Shown in pieces: positions 1 through 9,026 of a DNA stretch of 64,000 nucleotides. Location of the stretch: the NCBI GenBank assembly GCA_023231005.1, contig JALNWG010000004.1:62001-126000 (forward strand), in the 5' to 3' direction. Numbering within the stretch: the stretch's first letter is position 1; the number at the start of each line of letters is the position of its first letter. The stretch comes from Bacteroidales bacterium. GTDB lineage: Bacteria; Bacteroidota; Bacteroidia; Bacteroidales; FEN-979. Position numbers and translations under genes: made by a program. The notes under the pieces were generated by a model. The model saw only the letters and a program-made list of their open reading frames with translations. It ran no database searches and was not told the DNA's origin.

Positions 1-85
1 CTGTGACCCTCCCTCATTATAGTTCGCACAGAATCGGAATTTAATCAATCGTTGTTGCAATCGGTCTGGTTACTGGTCTCCTTTT

Positions 86-508
86 CTATGGATTTCCTGA
101 TGCGCCTTCCGGAGATTGACCGGAAGGTCTTGCTTGTTGTTGACGTTGTTTCTTTATCTCTTCCATGATCAATACATACTTTTCGAACTTGGCATCATCG
201 TGCATGAGCGTTTTTACTTTTTCATCACGAATTTTTTGCATGTATTTGATGACCTGTGGATTGTTTTCAGCCCGATATTTCTTAACATTCTCGACAAATT
301 GGAGGAAAATATTAGTCAATGAATCTTTTTGAACTTTCGTCAGATTTGTTTTAGTGGCAATGTGATCGATAAAATTCCTCGAATGGTCTGATGGCGAGGT
401 CTCCTGAGGAGATGCCTGTGGCGGTAGTTGCTGCTGTTGCTGGAATTGTGCGATGGATGTTGACAAACCAAGGAAGAAAAACAGGATAAGCAAGATTTGC
501 GTTTTCAT
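86..508 (-). CDS. Spy/CpxP-like secreted protein
   Basis: A 140-residue protein is read from the ATG at 508. An upstream in-frame ATG at 553 would put 15 polar residues before the signal peptide, so the inner start is preferred. An N-terminal signal peptide (MKTQILLILFFFLG...) is followed by a Gln/Pro-rich linker and a charged helical region with two LT-x-x-Q-like segments (LTKVQKDSLT and a second helix rich in K, E and Q). This layout resembles the Spy/CpxP periplasmic chaperone group, but no strict double LTxxQ motif is present, so the family call is an inference. It lies downstream of the minus-strand sensor kinase but is separated from it by a terminator, so it is probably transcribed on its own. 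Confidence 0.6.
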   Translation of the reverse strand: MKTQILLILFFFLGLSTSIAQFQQQQQLPPQASPQETSPSDHSRNFIDHIATKTNLTKVQKDSLTNIFLQFVENVKKYRAENNPQVIKYMQKIRDEKVKTLMHDDAKFEKYVLIMEEIKKQRQQQARPSGQSPEGASGNP

Positions 509-600
509 AAAACAGATTTTCAGAGTGTTCACAATGTAACTTGAATGGTTCAACGGTTGACATTGATTTGTAACCAGTAATCAAAGGTAAGAAATATACT

Positions 601-625
601 AAAAAAGCCACCTTGCGGGTGGCTT
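601..625 (-). terminator. Rho-independent terminator of the hybrid kinase gene
   Basis: On the minus strand an 8-bp perfect stem (AAGCCACC / GGTGGCTT) with a 5-nt loop runs into a T-tract. It starts 36 bases past the stop codon of the sensor kinase. Confidence 0.85.
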
Positions 626-660
626 CATCAACGAATGAAAATTATCCGGGAAACTTTTAG

Positions 661-3069
661 TTAAAGGACACTTTCTTCAACTGTAGAAAGAGAAAATTGA
701 TCGATCATCAACAATAGTTGTTGTTTTGTAAATGGTTTCGATAAAAATCCGTTAAATCCCTGGTTCATGATATATTCTCTTTCTTCGTGGGTCGTATAAC
801 CCGTTACTGCAATGATGGGAATATGGGAATAATTTTTCATTTTACGAATTTCATGTCCAGTCATTATGCCATCCATATCCTGCCCCAGGTTGATATCCAT
901 CAGAATAATATCATAGTCGTTTTGTAATGCCATATTTAACGCCGATTTCCCGGTGTAAGATTTATCTGCTATACAATTGTTTTTGAGATAAATAGCCGTC
1001 AAATCGCAATTGTACTGATTATCCTCAACAATAAGTACTTTCAGTTTATTTCGTTTTTTATGGGTGATTTCAAATGAAGCGCATTGGGTTTGTTTCTGTT
1101 CGTTGATATCCACTCCGTTGATTACTGGTTTTTCATCGGAAAATGGCAAATACAAGGTAAAAACAGATCCTTGCCCCAATTGGCTCTCTACTTCCAAAGA
1201 ACCTCCCATCAGATTTGTAAACTTACGGCAGAGGCTTAATCCGATTCCGTTCCCTTCAAAACATCTTCCAATTCCTTCATCTCCCTGGCGAAAAGTATCG
1301 AAAATATATTCCATTTGATCCTTTGAAATACCAATTCCGGTATCTTTAACTTTCAGGATTGCCATTTTTCGGTTATTATGGAATTTACTGCTTACAGACA
1401 CATGAACGCTTCCTTTTTCAGTAAATTTCACAGCATTATCCAGCAAATGATAAAGGATATCTCCAAAAATTGTTTTATCGATTTTTACATATATCCCATC
1501 ATCAATGGTAGTGATTAGCCGGATCCGTTTTTTTTCAAATAGATTTTGATGCTTTTTTAGTTCTGATTTGGTTGTAACCCCAACGTCAGCCAGTTCTATT
1601 TCCATCACGGTGCGGTCGGCTTCAACCTGAGCCAGCTCTATGATAGAATTCAAAGTGCCCATCAATCTTGTACCGGATTGGTAGATGATATCCGCCATGT
1701 ATTTATTTTCAGCTTTTTCCAGCGAATCTCCCAGGATACTTGAAAAACCAAGAATTCCATTGAGTGGTGTTCGTAATTCATGGCTCATGTTCATCAGAAG
1801 GGAGGATTTCAGGCGGCTCAATTGTTCTGCTTTATTTTTGGCAATGATCAATTCATTTTCTATGATCTTACGTTCACTGATATCTTTGGTAATCGAAAGA
1901 ATGCAAGGTTCATTATTGATATTGATGATAGAAGCCGATATAAGCCCAGTTTTCAGTGAACCATCATGACAATGAAAAATCGTTTCAAGATTTTTAACTA
2001 CCCCTGATTTTTTAAGTCCCTCAATCATTTTAAGCCGGTCAGTTGCAATGGTCCATATTCCGATTGTTGAAACACTAAAGCCAATAACATCTTTTTGGGT
2101 AAATCCGGTCAGGCAAATAAAACCTTCGTTAATATCGATGTATACCCCGTCTAATGTTGTAATACTGATAGCATCGGGATTTGTTTTAAAAACGGTTCTA
2201 TACCTTTCTTCACTTTCACGCAATGTATTTCCAGCCAATTTCTGGCTGGTGATATCGCGTTGAATTCCAAAATGACCAACAATTCTCTTTTGCGCATCAA
2301 AGATGCAGGTATAATCTCCTTCAATGAACATTTGCGATCCATCCATCCTGCGTTCATCAGTGACTATGCGCATTTTGATGCAATCACAATTCTGCCGCCA
2401 AAGCCTCTTTCCATATTCCAGATCATGGGCATAGAAATCATTTGGGGTTAATCCCAAAAATTGTTCCCTGGTAGATTTATATTGTTTCACCAATGCATCA
2501 TTCACCTTGATCATCCGTTCATGCGACATCATGTACTCAACGACTTTATCCTTATCCGCCTGATCATTCCACACGACCGGTTCATCCAGCATCATGAAAT
2601 AAAAGCCATCAAGAGATTGGGAAAAAAATAATTCCAGACATTCTTCTCGTTCCCTTAAACTATCTTCTGCCTTCTTTCGTTCTGAAATATCCATAACAGA
2701 AGCGAAAATCCGTTTCACTGTTCCATCATTGTTGCGCTGACAAGACACGGAAATAGTAGCATAAACCACAGTCCCATCTTTCCGGATATACCGTTTATCC
2801 AGATCATAGGAATTTTTTTTTCCGGAAATGAGGGCATCAAACAATTCCACATCTTTTTCAAGATCATCAGGGTAAGTAAGCTCGTCCCAGGTTGATGCTA
2901 ATAACTCCTTTCTGGTATATCCCAATATCCGACAAAGCCGATCGTTCACTTCAATCCAATACCTGGCGGGTGATACGATAGAAAAACCGATCAGTCCTAA
3001 TTTTAAAAAACTATGAAGATCATCCTGGTTGTTTAGATTCCCAAGTTTCGAAGGAACATTCATCATCAC
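661..3069 (-). CDS. PAS-domain hybrid sensor histidine kinase/response regulator
   Basis: An 802-residue protein with no signal peptide or clear membrane segment, so probably a cytoplasmic sensor. In order: PAS (about 25-130), PAS/PAC (about 145-275), PAS (about 285-400), HisKA with phospho-acceptor His430 in NMSHELRTPLNG, HATPase with N-box HLLDNAVKFT (541-550) and DTGIGIS (576-582), and a C-terminal receiver with acidic pair E682/D683, phospho-acceptor Asp725 and Lys778. There is no DNA-binding output domain, so phosphate must pass to a separate partner or the receiver must act by itself. No partner gene lies next to it. A promoter-like element lies at 3104-3112. The signal is unknown. Confidence 0.92.
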   Translation of the reverse strand: MMMNVPSKLGNLNNQDDLHSFLKLGLIGFSIVSPARYWIEVNDRLCRILGYTRKELLASTWDELTYPDDLEKDVELFDALISGKKNSYDLDKRYIRKDGTVVYATISVSCQRNNDGTVKRIFASVMDISERKKAEDSLREREECLELFFSQSLDGFYFMMLDEPVVWNDQADKDKVVEYMMSHERMIKVNDALVKQYKSTREQFLGLTPNDFYAHDLEYGKRLWRQNCDCIKMRIVTDERRMDGSQMFIEGDYTCIFDAQKRIVGHFGIQRDITSQKLAGNTLRESEERYRTVFKTNPDAISITTLDGVYIDINEGFICLTGFTQKDVIGFSVSTIGIWTIATDRLKMIEGLKKSGVVKNLETIFHCHDGSLKTGLISASIININNEPCILSITKDISERKIIENELIIAKNKAEQLSRLKSSLLMNMSHELRTPLNGILGFSSILGDSLEKAENKYMADIIYQSGTRLMGTLNSIIELAQVEADRTVMEIELADVGVTTKSELKKHQNLFEKKRIRLITTIDDGIYVKIDKTIFGDILYHLLDNAVKFTEKGSVHVSVSSKFHNNRKMAILKVKDTGIGISKDQMEYIFDTFRQGDEGIGRCFEGNGIGLSLCRKFTNLMGGSLEVESQLGQGSVFTLYLPFSDEKPVINGVDINEQKQTQCASFEITHKKRNKLKVLIVEDNQYNCDLTAIYLKNNCIADKSYTGKSALNMALQNDYDIILMDINLGQDMDGIMTGHEIRKMKNYSHIPIIAVTGYTTHEEREYIMNQGFNGFLSKPFTKQQLLLMIDQFSLSTVEESVL

Positions 3070-3103
3070 ATTTTTAGTAGGAGCGCGTCATGACCTTAGG
3101 AAC

Positions 3104-3112
3104 TCAAAGTTA
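3104..3112 (-). promoter_or_regulatory. Bacteroidota -7 element for the hybrid kinase
   Basis: The minus strand reads TAACTTTGA, matching TAnnTTTG. It lies 35 bases upstream of the kinase start. Confidence 0.5.
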
Positions 3113-3170
3113 ATAATTTTCTTTTTTCATCTGCAAAAAGAACGTTGAATTTTTCAAATTCAATTTTCTT

Positions 3171-3179
3171 TATATTTGA
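3171..3179 (+). promoter_or_regulatory. Bacteroidota -7 element for the small lipoprotein
   Basis: TATATTTGA matches TAnnTTTG about 50 bases upstream of the lipoprotein start. Confidence 0.45.
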
Positions 3180-3230
3180 GCCTTTTATGAATTTTCATTT
3201 GCATGAATCAGATTATTAAATTTTCCCGTC

Positions 3231-3536
3231 ATGAAATTGATGAAAAAGTATCAAGGAATTATTTTCATGCTCAGTCTCTTTCTGATCGTAATTATTTTCA
3301 CTGGCTGTGCCAATAAAGAGGTTGTTGCTTCTTGTCTTAAAGGACATACCTTTGGATTTTGGGGTGGTTTATGGCATGGAATCATTGCTCCCATCGACCT
3401 GATTGCGATGCTTTGGAGAGACGATGTGTCGGTCTTTGCGCAAAACAACAACGGAGCATGGTATGCTTTCGGCTTCATAATTGGCAGTGGTGGGTGGGGA
3501 TTTTTAGGTGGAAAAGGAGCCTCCGGAAGAAAGTAA
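3231..3536 (+). CDS. Small lipoprotein, Trp/Gly-rich
   Basis: A 101-residue protein (98 if the in-frame ATG at 3240 is used). A hydrophobic N-terminal helix ends in the lipobox IFTGC, so it is predicted to be a lipid-anchored envelope protein. The mature part holds the patterns FGFWGGLWHGIIAPIDL and YAFGFIIGSGGWGFLGG, two hydrophobic Gly/Trp-rich stretches that may insert in or lie on a membrane. I recognise this as a small conserved type (HGxxAPxDLI, then GSGG) but know no function for it. It is monocistronic, with its own promoter-like element. Confidence 0.75.
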   Translation: MKLMKKYQGIIFMLSLFLIVIIFTGCANKEVVASCLKGHTFGFWGGLWHGIIAPIDLIAMLWRDDVSVFAQNNNGAWYAFGFIIGSGGWGFLGGKGASGRK

Positions 3537-3614
3537 ATACCGGTTCAATTATGTCGTTTATTGATAAAGCGGGAGCTGGATTGATTCCTGTTTTTTAGTC
3601 AGATGTAAGAAAAG

Positions 3615-3649
3615 AAAAACCCCGAAATCATTAGAAATCAGGGTTTTTT
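3615..3649 (-). terminator. Terminator downstream of tRNA-Phe
   Basis: On the minus strand AAAAACCCTGA pairs with TCGGGGTTTTT (11 bp with one G-T) around a 12-nt loop, directly after the encoded CCA of the tRNA. The T-run forms part of the stem, so the A/T-rich arms may also work in the plus direction. Confidence 0.65.
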
Positions 3650-3651
3650 GG

Positions 3652-3727
3652 TGGTGGCATCGACTGGAATTGAACCAGTGACACACGGATTTTCAGTCCG
3701 CTGCTCTACCATCTGAGCTACGACGCC
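3652..3727 (-). tRNA. tRNA-Phe (GAA)
   Basis: On the minus strand the acceptor stem GGCGTCG pairs with CGATGCC (one G-T), followed by discriminator A and an encoded CCA. The anticodon stem GCGGA/TCCGT encloses the loop CTGAAAA, giving anticodon GAA. D-arm (TAGCTCAG...AGAGC) and T-loop (GGTTCAATTCC) sequences are canonical. It is flanked by a promoter-like element (3748-3756) and a terminator (3615-3649). Confidence 0.97.
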
Positions 3728-3747
3728 AGAACTTTTGTAAAGGGTCG

Positions 3748-3756
3748 GCAAAATTA
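3748..3756 (-). promoter_or_regulatory. Bacteroidota -7 element for tRNA-Phe
   Basis: The minus strand reads TAATTTTGC (TAnnTTTG), about 20 bases before the tRNA 5' end. Confidence 0.5.
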
Positions 3757-3778
3757 CAAAGATTTTTGAAAAATCCAA

Positions 3779-3787
3779 TATCTTTGT
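3779..3787 (+). promoter_or_regulatory. Bacteroidota -7 element for the coaX operon
   Basis: TATCTTTGT matches TAnnTTTG and lies about 70 bases upstream of coaX. It is divergent from the tRNA promoter. Confidence 0.45.
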
Positions 3788-3858
3788 CTTCATTTTCAAT
3801 TTTTGTTTTATGGATGAATTTGTTTTTCAATGGTAAATTGTGAATCTAAAATCATCAG

Positions 3859-4593
3859 ATGGATCTGATTCTGGATTTCGGTAATACCAACAAAAAGCTG
3901 GCCATATTCAACGATGACAAGCTGGTTGAATTGGTTCAATATTCTGACATCAGTCTGACACAGGTACGGAATTTTGTAAATGACCATCCGGGTATTGAAA
4001 ATTGTATCCTCTCCTCCGTGATTCATCATCCGGTTTCAATCAATCGCTATCTGGCATCTCATTTTCACTTTCTTGAGCTGACTGCACTAACCCCGCTTCC
4101 CATCAAAAACAGATACCATTCCGGAGAAACGCTTGGAAAAGATCGGCTGGCAGCTGCTGTTGCAGGTGCCATGAGGTTCCCCGGCCAGGAGGTGCTGGTG
4201 ATCAATGCCGGGACCTGTATTACATACGATTTTATCAATCGCCGACAGGAATACATTGGAGGCGCTATTTCTCCAGGTTTAGAGATGCGGTTCCGGGCCT
4301 TACATACTTTTACAAGAAAATTACCGTTAATTAATTTCCGAGATAGCTTGATCCTGGTTGGAAAAAATACTGAAGAATCAATTCTTTCCGGAGTGTTATC
4401 TGGAACTATCGCTGAAATTGAGGGAATTACGGCTCGGTATCGGAAAAATAATCCATCATTAAAAATTCTTTTAAGCGGAGGCGATGTTAAATATTTTGAT
4501 AAACAGCTAAAAATTAGCATCTTTGCACTTCCAAATATCGTTATCTACGGATTACAGAAAATTCTCCTCTTTAATGTTGATAAAGTTACATAG
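3859..4593 (+). CDS. coaX: Type III pantothenate kinase
   Basis: A 244-residue cytoplasmic enzyme that phosphorylates pantothenate with ATP, the first step of coenzyme A synthesis. The ASKHA-fold P-loop motif DFGNTNKK is at 6-13. The GKDR motif at 93-96 carries the catalytic Asp95. NAGTCITYD (116-124) and GGAISPGLEMR (134-144) match the type III family. Length is typical (about 240-260). It begins the plus-strand run coaX - outer-membrane protein - lptC - foldase, and its 3' end overlaps the preferred start of the next gene by 20 bases, suggesting co-translation. Confidence 0.93.
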   Translation: MDLILDFGNTNKKLAIFNDDKLVELVQYSDISLTQVRNFVNDHPGIENCILSSVIHHPVSINRYLASHFHFLELTALTPLPIKNRYHSGETLGKDRLAAAVAGAMRFPGQEVLVINAGTCITYDFINRRQEYIGGAISPGLEMRFRALHTFTRKLPLINFRDSLILVGKNTEESILSGVLSGTIAEIEGITARYRKNNPSLKILLSGGDVKYFDKQLKISIFALPNIVIYGLQKILLFNVDKVT

Positions 4594-5860
4594 TCCCCGC
4601 TTCCTGATATTTTCAATCGCCCTGTTTTCTTGTCTTGCCACCTTTGGCCAGATCCGAATAGCTTCTCCCTATTCCCGTTTCGGATTGGGTGATCTGACCG
4701 ACAACAACAACGCCTGGAATCTTTCCGTAGGTCAACTGGGTATCAGTTTACGTAGCCCTTACCATGTTAATTTTACCAATCCGGCTTCTTATACTGCTTT
4801 TGATTCTTTATCATTTGTTTTTGAAGGAGGTTTTAACGGGGAATTTGTAACCCTTTCTTCAAATTTTCAGACTGTCAAACGTAGTTATGCTTCTCTGGGA
4901 TATATTTTATTTGGGATGCCTGTAACCAAATGGTGGAAGACCTCTCTGGGATTGGTTCCATATAGTGATGTGGGTTATAGTGTAGCCAATTACGAAGAAT
5001 ATCCCGGCGCTGGTACTGTTTTACGCCTTTATTCAGGTTCTGGTGGAATCAGCCGGTTTTACTGGGGAAATGCTGTACAGATTGGGAAAAACCTATCTCT
5101 TGGAGTGAATGCCTCTTATCTTTTTGGCAGTATGATCCGGGAATCAGCGATTTACTTCCCCGATTCATTATACATGATGAATTTCAAGGAAGACTACTCC
5201 ATCACGATGAATGATATTTATTTTAGTTTTGGTGCCCAGTATACGGCAAAATTAAAAAACGACCTGTACCTGAACATCGGGGCTGTTTTCGCTCCCACTT
5301 CTTACATGAAGGCAAAAACAGATATTCTTGCCCAAACATTTCTGGTGAGCACCTCCACGGGAGAAATCCCAAAAGATACTCTTGTAAATGCCGAGGCAGT
5401 AAAAGGAGACATCGTGATCCCAATGATGTTGGGGGGAGGACTTTCCTTGCAAAAACAGGACAAATGGATGGTTGGAGTTGATTATCGCTGGCAAAACTGG
5501 GAGAAATTCAGGGCTTTTGATCTTAGTGACTCCCTGGTCAATAGCTGGCAAGTGAGTGCCGGAGGGGAAATAATACCTAAAAACGACAATTTCACCAACT
5601 ATCTCGCCCGGGTTCATTACCGTCTCGGATTTACTTATTCCAAGACCTACCTTCGTTTGCGTGAAACCAATTTAAATGAATATGGCATTTCCATCGGTTT
5701 TGGTCTCCCTCTTCGTGGCGTTAAAACAATGCTTAATATTGGCGGTGAATTCGGGGCTCGAGGAACGATCCAGAAAGATCTTATCCGTGAAAGCTACTTT
5801 AAAATCGTTGTTGGATTCACGATTTATGACCGCTGGTTTATAAAACGAAAGTACAATTAA
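4574..5860 (+). CDS. Putative outer-membrane beta-barrel protein
   Basis: A 428-residue protein from the ATG at 4574, chosen because it puts a standard signal peptide (MLIKLHSPRFLIFSIALF...FGQ) at the N-terminus. A longer frame opens at 4523. The mature part starts IASPYSRFGLGDL, a hallmark of a conserved Bacteroidota envelope family. It then shows alternating Tyr/Gly/aromatic beta strands typical of FadL-like barrels, ending in a strand rich in aromatic and basic residues. The neighbours coaX and lptC support an envelope role. Substrate and exact function are unknown. Confidence 0.8.
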   Translation: MLIKLHSPRFLIFSIALFSCLATFGQIRIASPYSRFGLGDLTDNNNAWNLSVGQLGISLRSPYHVNFTNPASYTAFDSLSFVFEGGFNGEFVTLSSNFQTVKRSYASLGYILFGMPVTKWWKTSLGLVPYSDVGYSVANYEEYPGAGTVLRLYSGSGGISRFYWGNAVQIGKNLSLGVNASYLFGSMIRESAIYFPDSLYMMNFKEDYSITMNDIYFSFGAQYTAKLKNDLYLNIGAVFAPTSYMKAKTDILAQTFLVSTSTGEIPKDTLVNAEAVKGDIVIPMMLGGGLSLQKQDKWMVGVDYRWQNWEKFRAFDLSDSLVNSWQVSAGGEIIPKNDNFTNYLARVHYRLGFTYSKTYLRLRETNLNEYGISIGFGLPLRGVKTMLNIGGEFGARGTIQKDLIRESYFKIVVGFTIYDRWFIKRKYN

Positions 5861-5862
5861 TC

Positions 5863-6426
5863 TTGAAATCACAGTATTTTCCTTTTTATCCGATTTGCTT
5901 TTCCCTACTGATTCTATTGGGAATTTCGTGTACTAAATCACCTGAAAGCAAGGACATTTTGCGTCATTCGCAAGAGGATCCCCTTATGTCTGCTCTCAAT
6001 ATTGATGTTTTATTCAGCGATTCCGGAAAAATTGAAGCCCGTCTGACCAGTCCGTTGTTTAACAGATACGGTGGAGCAACCCCATATCTGGATTTTCCCA
6101 AGGGGTTTAAAATTTATATGTTCGATTCCCTGCAACACATCGTAACAACGATTTCGGGGAACCGGGGTATCCGCAAAGAATATACCCGGACAATGGAAGC
6201 CTGGGGCAACGTGATTGTACGGAATGAAAAAAAACAAGAGCAGTTGAACACAGAACATCTTGTTTGGGAAGAAAACCTTCATCGGATATGGACTGATGTA
6301 AAGGTTAAAATCACCACTCCTGATAAAATTCTTTACGGTGACAGAATGGAGTCGAATGAAGCCTTTACCGATTATACCATCTTTAATCCACGTGGTCAAA
6401 TGGATGTTAAAAAAGATTCAATTTAA
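5863..6426 (+). CDS. lptC: LPS export protein LptC-like, lipoprotein
   Basis: A 187-residue protein that begins at a TTG two bases after the stop of the preceding gene. The N-terminal hydrophobic segment ends in GISC, a plausible lipobox, so it may be lipid-anchored rather than held by a transmembrane helix. The body (ALNIDVLFSDSGKIEARLTSP... and ...GDRMESNEAFTDYTIFNPRG) fits the OstA/LptC beta-jellyroll pattern that passes LPS from the inner membrane LptBFG complex towards LptA. The GDRMES and TDYTIFNP segments are typical of Bacteroidota LptC. It is translationally coupled to its upstream neighbour. Confidence 0.85.
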   Translation: MKSQYFPFYPICFSLLILLGISCTKSPESKDILRHSQEDPLMSALNIDVLFSDSGKIEARLTSPLFNRYGGATPYLDFPKGFKIYMFDSLQHIVTTISGNRGIRKEYTRTMEAWGNVIVRNEKKQEQLNTEHLVWEENLHRIWTDVKVKITTPDKILYGDRMESNEAFTDYTIFNPRGQMDVKKDSI

Positions 6427-6458
6427 GGCTTATTATTGGTGATTTGTTGAATTTTACC

Positions 6459-6467
6459 TACTTTTGC
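6459..6467 (+). promoter_or_regulatory. Bacteroidota -7 element for the foldase gene
   Basis: TACTTTTGC matches TAnnTTTG, 32 bases upstream of the ATG at 6499. A TTG-rich stretch lies about 20 bases further upstream, where a -33 element would be expected. Confidence 0.6.
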
Positions 6468-6498
6468 ACACTATTTCAAATTTATAATACTATTCAGC

Positions 6499-8616
6499 AT
6501 GGCGATTATCGGAAAAATCAGAAAACACTCAGGACTTGCGATTATTATCATAGGTGTTGCAATTGCTGCCTTTGTGATCGGGGATTTCGGGAAGAAAAGT
6601 GCCAAGGGATCAAATGATATTGGCGCTGTAAATGGAGAAAGCATTCCCTACAAGGAATTCAATGACAAGGTTGACCAAAATCTGGATGCACAAAAACAGA
6701 ATTCAGGAAGCGAAAAAATTTCAGATCAGGATGCCTATCAAATACGTCAGAGTACTTGGTCCACTGAGGTCAAGACACTCTTGATGGATAAGGAATATGA
6801 AGAGCTTGGACTGACCGTTTCTCCGGAAGAATTATTTGATCAGGTTCAGGGAAAACAACCCCACCGTTTTATCCTTCAATATTTTAAAGATCCAAGTACT
6901 GGTCAATATGACCCTTCTCTGGTACTGAATTACCTGAAAAATCTTGATAAAATGGAGCCTAAGGCCAAAGATCAATGGTTGCGCTTCGAAAAAGCCATCA
7001 AAGATGATCGCCAGGAGACAAAATTCAATAACCTGATCGCCAAAGGATATTATATTCCAACTGCCTTTTTGAAAAAAGAACATATCAATCAAACCAAAAC
7101 TTTAAAAATACGATATGTTGCTCCTCCTATTGCCACAATTGCAGATAACACCGTTAAATTAACCGACGCGGATTATCAAAAATTCTATGATAAAAATAAA
7201 GTCTATTTTTATCAGGATGAGCCTTCCCGTGATGTTGACTATATCGCTTTTGAAGTAGTACCTTCTGATCAGGATCGTAAGAAAACTTCAGCGGATGTTG
7301 CTCAGCTTTATAAAGAATTCGCTGCAGCTTCTGACGCTAAAAATTTCGCCAACGCTAATTCCGATAAAAAGATTGATACCACTTTCCAAAAAAAAGGCAC
7401 TTTCCCCGGACAACTTGACTCACTCATGTTTGTTTCCCCGGTTGGTACACTCTTTCCACCGTTCGAATCAGCCAATACCTGGTACATGGCAAAATTATTG
7501 ACCATCCAGGAAAGACCCGATTCTATGAAAGGTTCTCAAATTTTGGTTGCCTTTTCCAGCCCGGGTAATGAAAGTATTAAAAGAACCAAGGAGCAAGCTA
7601 AAGCTAAAGCCGACAGCTTGTTGAATGTTCTTAAAAAGAATCCTGAAAAATTTTCCGAATTAGCTAAGGTAGTTTCTGATTATCCAGGGGCCAAAGATGA
7701 TGGCGGAGATCTGAAATGGTTTATTGACGGAAACCCAAATTTCGATATCTTCTTTAAAGCAGGCCTTGATTTGAAGCCCAAAGAAATGAAGGTATTGGAA
7801 ACACGAATTGGATATTCGCTCTTTTCGCTTGCTGAAAAAACCAAACCCCATAAAAAAGTACAAGCTGCCGTATTGACTCGCGCCATTGAACCTAGTAATC
7901 AGACCTTTCAGGACACCTATTTGAAAGCCAGCACCTTCGCTGGGCAGAACAAGACTCCAGAATTATTTGAAAAATCTGCCATTGCAAAAGGATTGCAAAA
8001 ACGCTCTTCTCCCAACCTTCGTGAAATGGACAACAATCTTATGGGGTTGCCGGGTGCACGGGAAGTCGTTCGCTGGTGTTTTGCTGAAAACACAAAGACA
8101 GGAGAGGTTAGCCCTGTTTTTGATGTCACCGGAAAATATGTGATCGCAGTCCTTAAAAAGATTACCCAAAAAGGACAACAACCTCTGGAATCAATTAAAG
8201 ATCGTATTGAACCTTCGGTTCGAAATATGAAGAAAGCTGATATGATGGCTCAGAAAATGAAACAGGAGTTTGCTACTGTAAAAGAACTCAATGCCTTAGC
8301 TGCCAAACTGAACACGAAAGTGGATACGACCTTGCTGACATTTTCAGGATATAACCAATCCATGATTTCCCGTGAAATGGATGTTGTTGGTAAAATCTTT
8401 ACCATGAAAAAAGGGATTCCTGAAGGTCCCTTGACAGGTCGCTCCGGTAGTTATTATGTGATCATCGACGATGTTGTTGATGCCCCGGCAAAAGAAGACT
8501 TTTCTTATGAAAGAGCTCAGGAGCTCCAAAGTTTTAATCAGCGGATCATAAGTTCCCTTTATCCTGCCCTTGAAAAGACAGCAAAAATCACTGACAACAG
8601 GCTGAAGTTCTATTAG
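6499..8616 (+). CDS. Periplasmic peptidyl-prolyl isomerase, PpiD/SurA-like
   Basis: A 705-residue inner-membrane-anchored foldase. A single transmembrane helix (about 13-30, GLAIIIIGVAIAAFVIGDFG) is followed by a SurA-N-like chaperone region (about 35-250), a central parvulin domain (about 340-460, with SQILVAF, FSELAKVVSDYPGAKDDGGDL and GYSLFSL), and a C-terminal region that may be a second, degenerate parvulin domain. Such proteins help newly exported proteins, outer-membrane proteins in particular, to fold at the inner membrane. Its place after lptC in the envelope cluster agrees. It has its own promoter-like element and a strong terminator. Confidence 0.88.
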   Translation: MAIIGKIRKHSGLAIIIIGVAIAAFVIGDFGKKSAKGSNDIGAVNGESIPYKEFNDKVDQNLDAQKQNSGSEKISDQDAYQIRQSTWSTEVKTLLMDKEYEELGLTVSPEELFDQVQGKQPHRFILQYFKDPSTGQYDPSLVLNYLKNLDKMEPKAKDQWLRFEKAIKDDRQETKFNNLIAKGYYIPTAFLKKEHINQTKTLKIRYVAPPIATIADNTVKLTDADYQKFYDKNKVYFYQDEPSRDVDYIAFEVVPSDQDRKKTSADVAQLYKEFAAASDAKNFANANSDKKIDTTFQKKGTFPGQLDSLMFVSPVGTLFPPFESANTWYMAKLLTIQERPDSMKGSQILVAFSSPGNESIKRTKEQAKAKADSLLNVLKKNPEKFSELAKVVSDYPGAKDDGGDLKWFIDGNPNFDIFFKAGLDLKPKEMKVLETRIGYSLFSLAEKTKPHKKVQAAVLTRAIEPSNQTFQDTYLKASTFAGQNKTPELFEKSAIAKGLQKRSSPNLREMDNNLMGLPGAREVVRWCFAENTKTGEVSPVFDVTGKYVIAVLKKITQKGQQPLESIKDRIEPSVRNMKKADMMAQKMKQEFATVKELNALAAKLNTKVDTTLLTFSGYNQSMISREMDVVGKIFTMKKGIPEGPLTGRSGSYYVIIDDVVDAPAKEDFSYERAQELQSFNQRIISSLYPALEKTAKITDNRLKFY

Positions 8617-8650
8617 AATTAATATCGCCTGTGCCGCTTTAATCGAAAGA

Positions 8651-8684
8651 GGCTGCTTTTCTGAATTTGGAAGCAGCCTTTTTT
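8651..8684 (+). terminator. Rho-independent terminator of the foldase gene
   Basis: An 8-bp perfect stem GGCTGCTT/AAGCAGCC with a 12-nt loop is followed by TTTTTTATTTT. Confidence 0.88.
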
Positions 8685-9015
8685 ATTTTATCGTATCTTT
8701 AACGGTTATGGTTTTAATCACCGAAGCCCATTCGTGTTCGCTTTCCGTATAGGCCCTAAGGTAAATTTCATATTTTCCCGGACGGGTATATTGGTGGGTT
8801 GGATTCGAGATGGTTGATGTGGAATCATCCCCAAATTTCCATAAGTAGGAAAAAGCGTTCGAGGATTGATTTTTGAAGATGATGGTACAGGGAACTTTGA
8901 ACTGGTTGTTTCCCGAATATTCAAAACTTGCCGAAGGAACTGGTTCGTTTTTACTGCATCCAGCTGCGATGAGCATCACTGACCCCAGAAATAAAAATAT
9001 TTTCAGTCTGTTCAT
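8683..9015 (-). CDS. PKD-domain lipoprotein
   Basis: A 110-residue protein with a lipoprotein signal peptide (lipobox IAAGC) and one PKD immunoglobulin-like domain: YLWKFGDDSTS, then NPTHQYTRPGKYEIYLRA, the canonical core of the fold. It is predicted to be lipid-anchored. PKD domains bind protein or polysaccharide surfaces, so it may be a small adhesive or scaffolding protein. It sits downstream of atpC on the same strand, 11 bases away, so it may share the atp transcript although no functional link is known. Confidence 0.8.
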   Translation of the reverse strand: MNRLKIFLFLGSVMLIAAGCSKNEPVPSASFEYSGNNQFKVPCTIIFKNQSSNAFSYLWKFGDDSTSTISNPTHQYTRPGKYEIYLRAYTESEHEWASVIKTITVKDTIK

Positions 9016-9026
9016 GAAAGGAAAGG